A DNA stretch of 64,000 nt from Actinomucor elegans (Eukaryota > Mucoromycota > Mucoromycetes > Mucorales > Mucoraceae). The DNA lies in the NCBI GenBank assembly GCA_026027325.1, contig JAMSLZ010000006.1, forward strand, positions 1,736,001 to 1,800,000, written 5' to 3'. The position numbers and the translations under genes are program-made. Position 1 is the first letter of the stretch, and each line of letters starts with the position of its first letter. The notes beneath the pieces are model-generated. The model made no database searches. It was not told where the DNA came from and worked only from the letters and a program-made list of their open reading frames with translations. Below, one piece after another: positions 56,864 to 64,000 of the stretch.

Positions 56864-58099
56864 ATGTCTACGGTTTATACCGTGTTTTTAACCATTGGCT
56901 TGTTGATATCAGGTATGTTTACATGTATATGAAGCAACCAGTATACTGAATGTAATGAAAATAGGCGTCTGTATTCCTTTGATATTGACTTTCCAAGATA
57001 AACAAAAGATCTACGTCACAGAAGATGATTATTACTACTTTAGCCAACCTTTGCTTCAAACAGCCATGATATTCCTTGGTGAAATCATTTGTATTTTAGT
57101 GATTCATTTGGTGACCAAGACACCCACCATGCTGGACAGATCGATGCTTGAAGCTGTACAACCACATAACGCAAACTACAACGATTATAATGATTGGGCA
57201 ATGCCTCGTACTTCCACTTGGTCTTGGTCTTCCGCTTGGTTTATCCTGCCCAGTGCATGTGACTTGATTGCTACTACGGTAAAGCTATTACATAATTCAA
57301 TATTTTATCCAAGTAGTAACGTCCATTTCAGCTACTCAACCTAGGTTTAATCTATACGACACCATCTGTTTATCAAATGATGAAGAGCAGCATTGTCGGA
57401 TTCTCTGCCATTTTTAGCTGCTTGTTCTTGTCGCGTAAATTCTTGAGCAGAGAATGGGCTTCTATCTCTGCTATTCTCTTGGGTACAATCGGTATCATTG
57501 CTTCTGTATTATACAAAGACAATGCCAACTATTTGGGCCCTATCTTCTTGGTAGTAGCTCAACTGTTTGTAGCAGGTCAGTTTATTTTGGAAGAATACTT
57601 GATGGATCGTTATCACCTTGATCCTGTTAAAGCCATGGGTATTGAAGGTATCTTTGGTACATTGTTATTGAGCGGTGCTTTGGCTATCACTGCACTATTT
57701 GGTCAAAACGAGTTTGATATCACGGAAGGTTTGCAAGATCTTTTCAATAATTATGTTCTTTGGCAAAGTGCTTTGGTGTTGGCTTTCATGGTAGCTATCT
57801 TTAATTTCTTTGGTTTAGCTGTTAGTACTACCATCGGTGTCCCAGGTAGATGTATAATTGATTCTTTAAGGTAAACACAGTTGCATATAGCAGAAGGATA
57901 TAATTGGATATTAACGCGTCTTTTTACTGTTAGAACTATTTTGACTTGGGTAATTGCTATTCATTATGGTTGGGATTCATTCAACTGGTTAGAACTCGCT
58001 GGTTTCTCCGTGCTTGTTGTTGGTGTATTTATCTTTAATGGTGTCTTTTCAAGTGTAAAATCAACTATTGTAGGTGAATCAACGCCACTCTTATCTTAA
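56864..58099 (+). CDS. SLC35F6-like drug/metabolite-type transporter
   Basis: Four exons: 56864-56912, 56965-57278, 57332-57870 and 57934-58099, giving 355 residues. About ten hydrophobic helices are arranged as in the SLC35F/EamA-type family. The opening MSTVYTVFLTIGLLISG, then PSACDLIATT(LLNLGLIYTTPSVYQM), GTIGIIASV, QFILEEYLMDRYHLDP and FFGLAVSTTIG match the SLC35F6/C2orf18 group. Exon 3 is taken to 57870 (not the GT at 57846), because only that gives the continuous RCIIDSLRTILTW segment. The C-terminal STPLLS is a short polar tail. The substrate is unknown; human SLC35F6 is found in lysosome and mitochondria, and nucleotide sugars are a common substrate of relatives. Confidence 0.88.
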
Positions 58100-58558
58100 T
58101 CTTTGCCAAAAAAAAAAGGGGGGCGGGAGGGCCATTATATCTATCTAATGATTCAGTACCAATAAAGTACTTATTACAGTATATCAGAAAGTTGCTTTTA
58201 CATAAAGTCAAGATGCTTATTGTTGTTGATATGCAACGAGATGTCCCTTTTGTTATTTTTACAGTGTACAGCCGCTTAGCCCAAAAGCATATGTATTCAC
58301 TTGCTACATAATCTTTTTTTTTTTTTCTTAGATTCTAGATACTGCATATCAAACTAAACACGGTCACAGCCTCTAACCATGATAACAAATAGATGATGTT
58401 ATCCCAAAAGTGCTTTCTGATCAAACTAAAAGATATAAAAAGAGCTTGCTCAACTTAATTCTAATCAGATAAACAATGGTTTGACAAGTCAAGATAATGA
58501 CAGATGGCATTTATTCGTCGTGCAACAAGTGATCAGTATTTTTATACATATATATAAT
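58100..58558. other. convergent intergenic region
   Basis: I see no gene in the 459 nt between the transporter (+) and the SAS4-domain gene (-). An A10G5 patch lies just after the transporter stop and a T14 run at about 58315-58328. Confidence 0.5.
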
Positions 58559-59500
58559 CTACCTTTTTACTTGGTCGACTATATACGATGGTAAAACAAA
58601 TTCTTGCGTATCAAATTCCGGTAGTCTTTGCCCAAATGCAAGCACACGACGCGTTGAGCGACGCGTACCTTGATGTCTATTTGAATTACCTACAAATGCT
58701 GGATGACCTGAAAAAGACTTTATCTGTCTTTCTCTCTGTTTCTTTGCTTCTGTCTTTATGGCTTTTTGGAATTGACTTGGCTCTGCTATGGCGGAGGTTG
58801 ATTGTGATAAAGCAGCAGATGATTCCAACGGATCTTCTTCTACGATGATGTCTTTATTATTACTTAGACCCAATACTTCATATCTCTTTAAATGTTCAAG
58901 TGCATCTCTCAGTAATCGATCGTGCAGCTCTTCGAGATAAGTTTCTTCTTCTACTTCTATATCTAATAATGTCGATTCTTCCTCTTCTTGATCCTTGTGC
59001 GTACGATGTCGGATGGATGAGACAATGGACTGCAATAGACTCTTGTCCATTGTTTTGATTCGTTCTACAAGTTGCTTTTGCTGATAATAACCATGCCTTA
59101 AGCGTTCTTTTTCTCGATTCTTTTGTTTCTTTTCGTCCATCTCATGCTTTCGATGTCTTTTCAAATAGTATTCATCACTGATCAGATCGTCTTCTGCTGA
59201 TGGGGCTGATTTCTTGGTAATTGGATTAATGATCTTGACTTGAGGAACGTGTTCAATAATATTTGGTGGTTCTGGTGACGGTATCTCATAATATCGATAC
59301 GCTTTTATCAACTCTTTGTCATCTGTCACGGTAATGATCGTCCGAGAGTCAATTAGCGGCTCGTTATTTGTAGCTTCTACGTCGAGATCGTGTTAGTATC
59401 TCGAAAGGTATCACTTTAAGAGCTCTTTACTTGGTTCGAGTAAGTTTTGTACAGCTTCTGTTAAAAAGTTGTGTCGAGTAGGCAGTTCTCTTTTTTCCAT
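58559..59500 (-). CDS. SAS4-domain nuclear protein (histone acetyltransferase complex subunit-like)
   Basis: Two exons on the minus strand, 59500-59431 and 59376-58559, giving 295 residues. Exon 1 encodes MEKRELPTRHNFLTEAVQNL; the join adds KATNNEPLIDSRTIITV ahead of TDDKELIKAYRYYEIP. Residues about 85-150 match the SAS4-type charged helical segment: SDEYYLKRHRKHEMDEKK followed by REKERLRHGYYQQKQLVERI. Residues about 150-200 are acidic and helical; the C-terminus is Arg/Ser-rich and ends LPSYIVDQVKR. SAS4-domain proteins are scaffolds of SAS/NSL-type MYST acetyltransferase complexes in the nucleus. The assignment is from the charged motif and is moderately sure. Confidence 0.7.
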
Positions 59501-59899
59501 ATTACATGTAAAAATAAAGTGTGTGTATAAAAAGGCTGGGATAATCACAGCTTAATTACCTTTGTTAACGAGAGATAAAGATTGTACTGAGATAATTCAT
59601 ACCCAGCATCTCGACCTACGAAGCGTATATGAAGAACAAGGTATACGCGTCATGATTGTCTTTACTATTAGAAAAATGCGTAGATCTTTGGATACCTGGT
59701 AGATCATCTTTCTTATGAGCTGCTGTGATCAGGCCAATGATAAAGCTTATTTACATGGTTCCATGATAAAGTACCTAGACAAAAATGCTTTCAACAATGA
59801 TATCAATTTATCAAACCACATCATTGCTTGCTATGTAGTGAATTGAAATAATTGGCTCTTTCTTTTATTTCATTCTTCTTTCTTTTTCTAACGTCAGTC
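59501..59899. promoter_or_regulatory. divergent promoter region of SAS4-like and RRM genes
   Basis: 399 nt between two head-to-head start codons. A pyrimidine-rich block (CTTTTATTTCATTCTTCTTT, about 59862-59881) ends just upstream of the RRM gene. No other site is recognised. Confidence 0.35.
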
Positions 59900-61790
59900 A
59901 TGTCAGTACTTGAGTTTAATAATCGCTATCAGCAGCAGGATCAAATTGAGCAAGAGCAAGGTACATAGAACTTTGTTTGTTTCCAAGAAATGCTAAAATA
60001 ACGCTTTGTTTAGAAGCTACTGCATTGAAATTGAAAGAGAACCCGGCTGCATGTGTCTTTGTAGCAAGGTATTTCCGTCATTATTCCTTGGCGGATGTTT
60101 ATATGCTTACATCTTCCTGCAGCTTGAATAAAGATCTAGAAGACGCAGAACTACAGTCACATGTATATCATCACTTTGAACAATGGGGCTGTTTATTGGG
60201 TGTCAAAGTCTTGAAAGACTGGTTGAAAAGACCGTATGCTTTTGTACAATACCAGGTAGTACTACTAATGCCTCTATAAGTAACTCTATGCTTATACATA
60301 ATTTGTAGGAAATACAAGACTGTAAAACGGCCTTAAAAGAAGCCCCAGGCACTATACTCAATGGTAGAAGTATTCGCTGTGAACCTGCTCGAGTCAATCG
60401 CTCCATATTCCTCATTTCAATGAACCAACCGTTCAATAAAAAAGTACTCACATCTATTAATCTATGATCAAATAACAACAGTTCTATTGACATTTGATTA
60501 CTAGAATATTCAGAACACGCTATCAGTATTCGGTGAGATAGAAGATATTACCATCTTGCAGCCTCATGGCAAACTGCACTCTGTATTCGTCAAGTACAAG
60601 TACCGTGATGATGCTATTCAAGCGTATTTGGTAAGGTACTTTTTGATGCATCCCAAGTATCATCCATTCATTTTTTACGTAGACTTTAAAGTTTCCGGAT
60701 CAGCATGCGTCCTATTACAAGTCGGGCATAAACAATAATCAGCAGTGGTTTGTTGAATGGGCTTCTAATCTAGACAGCAATAACCTCTTTGGGCTTTGTG
60801 GTAATAGTTGTCGCTTGGACAGATTCTCGGTCTTTGTTGGTAATTTGAACGAAGATATCAGTCAAAATGATCTTTATGAAGAGTTTGGCGGCTGTGGAAT
60901 AATAGTCAACGTTCATATCATTCGTAAGCCTTACTACCGTCATCGTACTAAGAAGGTGTTTGCGTTTATCAAATACGAAAACGAAAGAGGAGCCACAGAA
61001 GCCATAGATCAAAAGGTATATGCGGATCATTCCTCTATTTTGCTCTAACACCTTCCTTTAGAACGGTTTAACGCTCAATGGAAAAACGCTTCGCGTCTGT
61101 TATCGGCAATACTATTGCAATAACAGTAACAGAAATTATATGAACAAGACATTTCCGGTTACTACTACGATGGCTTCACCAGCTATGGTTCAGCCTAATT
61201 CATGCTATTATTTGAAATACCAGTCTTCTTCACAACAGCAAAAGAAGACGTTAACACCACCTCAGCCATACATGGAAGAATATCCGGCGTCTTATATTTA
61301 TATGCCGTATAATAGTTCCACAACCCCAACCATTTACGATCCTTGTATGACTGTAAGTGATACGCATATGATAAAAAGTATAATATACTCAGTCTTTTTT
61401 TTTTTTTTTTTTTTTTTGTTAGCCCATGATGCCCCAGCAGCTTGCTTTAGATAATAATATTATGGCGTCCGGTTTCAGTACTGGTAATAAAAAAAATATG
61501 CCAGCCTATAAGATAATGAGACGTCATGATTCAACTATACCTTTTCTAGATGCTTCTGGTAATACGCAACCAATCAATCCTATAAACACCAATAGTAATA
61601 TCGAAGATTGTTATTATGTCGATCCATACCCTACGATGGTTTACTATACATATTCGCCCTATACTCCGTACAAGATCAATACAAGTTTAGTCAAAAATGT
61701 CGGAACCAATAAGCAAGGTAAAATTATCCAGTTTAACATTAAAATTGCCTTATTTAATACAGCACATTAGGTGTAACTACTGAAGAATAA
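59900..61790 (+). CDS. RNA-binding protein with three RRM domains
   Basis: Eight exons: 59900-59960, 60014-60255, 60309-60443, 60505-60630, 60683-61015, 61062-61352, 61423-61717 and 61771-61790, giving 500 residues. RRM1 at about 33-125 (ACVFVARYFR, YAFVQYQ) is atypical and has a long first loop. RRM2 at about 130-190 (SIFLISMNQ, HSVFVKYKYRDDA). RRM3 at about 237-315 is canonical (FSVFVGNLNEDIS, KVFAFIKYENERGATEAI, GKTLRVCY). The tail (about 330-500) is low-complexity, rich in Tyr, Pro, Asn and Gln (YPASYIYMPYNSS, YYTYSPYTPYK). It resembles fungal multi-RRM regulators of mRNA stability and differentiation, but I cannot name an orthologue. A run of about 23 T lies in the intron before exon 7. 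The final exon holds only VTTEE and the stop. Confidence 0.83.
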
Positions 61791-61962
61791 GCTGCTTTAA
61801 TAAGGAAATAGTTTCGTTTTTAAAAAATATTCTGGGTCACCGGGCCTTTCACCTTTCCCCAGCTTTTATAATAAAAGACTCTCTTTTTTTTTCTTCTCTG
61901 TTTCTCTTTTTTTTTTTTGTTTTTTTTTTCTTTTTATATTTAATACAATAAAATCAAATAAA

Positions 61963-62937
61963 ATGCATTCCACTTCAAATTGTCCACTAAGATCAATGGC
62001 ATGGATGACAGTTGATAATCAAGATACGATTATGAGAGCAACACCAGATATGATCGACCTACTAGGTTGCAATCCTCAAGATCAACCCCTTTCTTCTGTC
62101 TGGACGCCAGTAGACGATCAAATTGTATCTACATCTACACGTACACTTTGTATTTGTACGCACACTAACAATGACAATACCAAAACGATCATTTGTACCG
62201 ACCTGACCGATCTCAATCAATTATACAACCAAAACCGTCTTGTTAATAATCACGATGGAGTGGCCATTTCTCGGTTAACCATGTATGGAACCATCGAAGC
62301 CGTATTTCAATCCAGCCATACTCATCCACTCGCCATCGGTCAACCTATGATGCGCTATGTTCATTCAGATGATCTACAACAGTTTTGCGCTGGACTAAGT
62401 GAGGCCACCAAATACGCTACCATTACACATTTCTCGGTCCGGTTGGTAAACGGCTCAAAAGAACAATGGACTGAATTCACTGTCATGACCATGGGTAGCA
62501 AGGTGCTTTGTTTGATGAAGCCACTCGAAAAGTCGACTGTCATGCAAAGCAGCTATTGTAGCAAGATGCTCCGAGAAACAGTGACACACATACAAAACAA
62601 GATTTGGTACGCCTTGGAAAATGGTTTAACCTTAGTAGCTCGTCATCTTGCTACGAGCTTGATATTGATGATTCAGACTGTATGGTGTCTTTGGCAGGAA
62701 AACAAAGCAAATACTGGATGGTCTGGATTATTTGCTACATCTTCGCAATATGTATTGCGCAAAGTGGTGCAATGTACAAAGGAACGACCAGAGATTGATC
62801 AAATGTGCCGCATTGTTAGTTGGGTTGGTATATCTCAAACAACTTCAAGATCATGGTTTGATCAAACTTTGGATAAAAGTTCTGAATGGTTACTAGCCAA
62901 GACATTCTCTAATAACATGTACGATAATTTGGTTTAA
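61963..62937 (+). CDS. PAS-domain protein
   Basis: Single exon, 324 residues. The start follows a T-rich leader (about 61880-61955). Residues about 10-80 form a first PAS-like unit (MAWMTVDNQDTIMRATPDMIDLLGCNPQD). Residues about 95-190 form a second, clearer PAS unit (VAISRLTMYGTIEAVFQSS, IGQPMMRYVHSDDLQQFCAGL, THFSVRLVNGSKEQWTEFTV). The C-terminal 130 residues are helical with a hydrophobic stretch at about 225-247 (GLTLVARHLATSLILMIQTVWCLW). No LOV Cys motif, kinase or zinc finger is visible, so it is not a white-collar photoreceptor. PAS proteins sense ligands or mediate dimerisation. The role here is unknown. Confidence 0.8.
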   Translation: MHSTSNCPLRSMAWMTVDNQDTIMRATPDMIDLLGCNPQDQPLSSVWTPVDDQIVSTSTRTLCICTHTNNDNTKTIICTDLTDLNQLYNQNRLVNNHDGVAISRLTMYGTIEAVFQSSHTHPLAIGQPMMRYVHSDDLQQFCAGLSEATKYATITHFSVRLVNGSKEQWTEFTVMTMGSKVLCLMKPLEKSTVMQSSYCSKMLRETVTHIQNKIWYALENGLTLVARHLATSLILMIQTVWCLWQENKANTGWSGLFATSSQYVLRKVVQCTKERPEIDQMCRIVSWVGISQTTSRSWFDQTLDKSSEWLLAKTFSNNMYDNLV

Positions 62938-63099
62938 TTCGCTATTATCAACCCCACATTATACCTTTTAACAACCCCTTTGTGCTTTTGCATACTTGTT
63001 TGTACATAATTTATATAATATATATTTCATTGTAAATACTACCTGGATGATAAACAATCAATAATAAAGTAGATGCTTATGTATTTACTACATTACTAT

Positions 63100-63226
63100 T
63101 TAAAATCGACCTCCGCGCTATAATATGCTATTTAGTTACTCCCTATCACTATGATGCTATTGATAAAAACTTACATTAGCAAATGCACTCAACATGCTCT
63201 TTGCTCCAAAAGTTAACATGGTGCCC

Positions 63227-63257
<31 letters not shown>

Positions 63258-64000
63258 AGATACTAGCATGGTAGAACTATATTAACTTACTTGACGTGCA
63301 GAAGAGTCAACCCAAGCAGCTTGCTCTAATCTTCTTGACAAGAATCTTTCAGTTTCGGTATAATTAGGGCTCATATCTTGAGTCATGAATACATCAGCTG
63401 CACTATAAACAGCAGCTAATGACGCGCGTTTTGTATACCAGTTCATCTGCATATACGTTAGTACCATTCATATAGAAGTCATTGACATATGCTTACATCA
63501 GGGCTTCTATCACCAGCAAAATACCAAATATCATCTGCAATATCGCCTAGATGTTTTAAAGACATACCTACATTGGAAGGACGAGCCATGATAGCAAGTG
63601 CCTTTTCTCTATAATTCAATACACATTCTGTAATGATCATAAGATTCCTTTACCTCAGGCCATTTTTGAATATAAGGCTTGTTCATATCTAAACGAAGAG
63701 AAGTCAAGACTCGAACACGCTCGTTCATTGATAACCTAGATAGGATGCATTAACAAAAGAAGCTTCTAGCTAATTGTTGAGCATATTTTACCCTTCTAAT
63801 TCGCCCTTGACATATTTCTCTTTGATCAGCTGTACAAATGTTTGACGTTGATCGGCTAAATAGGCATCAATCAAACCCGCTTCTCCTCCGGGAAACATAC
63901 CATGGGCCACAGAAGGGTATCCCAAACTGCGAGCACCATGAACCAAACTCTCCATGGACCAGCCATATTGAGGTACAAATGGCAAGGTAGCATGAAGCAT
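63100..64000 (-). CDS. COQ9: COQ9, ubiquinone biosynthesis lipid-binding protein (5' part outside the window)
   Basis: Six exons visible on the minus strand: beyond 64000 to 63792, 63735-63654, 63601-63497, 63446-63291, 63228-63175 and 63117-63100. About 207 residues lie in the window. The upstream exon starts inside the TetR-like part (LHATLPFVPQYGWSMESL, GYPSVAHGMFPGGEAGLI). It continues with RVRVLTSLRLDMNKPYIQKW, MSLKHLGDIADDIWYFAGD, MNWYTKRASLAAVYSAADVF and RRLEQAAW. These are the COQ9 signatures, including the lipid-binding C-terminal helices. COQ9 presents ubiquinone precursors to COQ7 in the mitochondrial CoQ synthome. The N-terminus and mitochondrial presequence lie past the window edge. 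The tiny last exon (RGGRF and stop) is the least certain. Confidence 0.92.
63229..63257 (+). repeat. (TAA)n microsatellite in a COQ9 intron
   Basis: About nine ATA/TAA units within the 62-nt intron between the fourth and fifth visible exons of COQ9, immediately next to the 3' splice site on the minus strand. Confidence 0.85.

Noticed and set aside
57846..57933. Earlier donor (CCAG|GTAGAT) for SLC35F6-like intron 3
   Set aside because: It breaks the frame with exon 4. Using the donor at 57871 gives the continuous conserved segment.
1..64000. CRISPR arrays, rRNA operons, bacterial-type operons, intact transposons or provirus
   Set aside because: No regular direct repeats with spacers, no rRNA-like sequence, intron-rich eukaryotic genes throughout, and no intact transposase or polymerase frame was seen.

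Overview
The window is a piece of nuclear genome from a filamentous fungus, most likely an early-diverging one (Mucoromycota, probably Mucorales). Reasons: AT-rich DNA, many short introns (about 50-70 nt, GT-AG with a few GC-AG), T-rich 5' flanks, and a fungal gene set (MOB2, Ste11/Byr2-type MAPKKK, Tea1, Spg1, SSZ1). The species assignment is inference. I rebuilt exon-intron structures by eye from splice signals, frame continuity and protein conservation. No alignment or RNA evidence was available, so individual junctions may be a few bases off.

Layout, left half: the 3' end of an unknown + gene (2-226); a CRAL-TRIO protein (-); a gene-poor stretch with a decayed piggyBac-like transposase; an orphan gene and a jacalin-tailed zinc metalloprotease (both -); the ribosome-associated Hsp70 SSZ1 (+); Pol III subunit RPC11 (+), convergent with a long Tea1-like kelch/coiled-coil protein carrying a 35-Gln tract (-); the U3-processome factor LCP5/neuroguidin (+); a divergent pair of a PAQR receptor (-) and Spg1/Tem1 GTPase (+); a small secreted double-psi beta-barrel protein (-); an orphan multi-pass membrane protein (-); and a gene desert of about 4.2 kb (27.0-31.2 kb).

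Right half: an orphan membrane protein, MOB2, a SAM-RA-kinase MAPKKK, a PRA1-family protein and the C2-type phosphatidylserine decarboxylase PSD2 (all +); an OCA/Siw14-type phosphatase-like protein with a degenerate active site (-); SEC13 (+); an aftiphilin/Laa2-like clathrin accessory protein (-); a type II fucosyltransferase-like enzyme and ribosomal protein eL33 (+); a repeat-rich 3.1 kb gap; an SLC35F6-like transporter (+); a SAS4-domain protein (-); a three-RRM protein and a PAS-domain protein (+); and the 3' part of COQ9 (-), cut by the window end.

There are no operons. Several genes serve related processes: polarity and cytokinesis signalling (Tea1, Spg1, MOB2, MAPKKK), secretory and endosomal traffic (SEC13, PRA1, Laa2-like, PSD2, fucosyltransferase) and translation or ribosome assembly (SSZ1, LCP5, eL33, RPC11). 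The most notable non-genic signal is a diverged interspersed repeat family, often in tandem pairs, in most of the larger intergenic gaps. I found no CRISPR, no intact mobile element and no convincing tRNA or rRNA gene.
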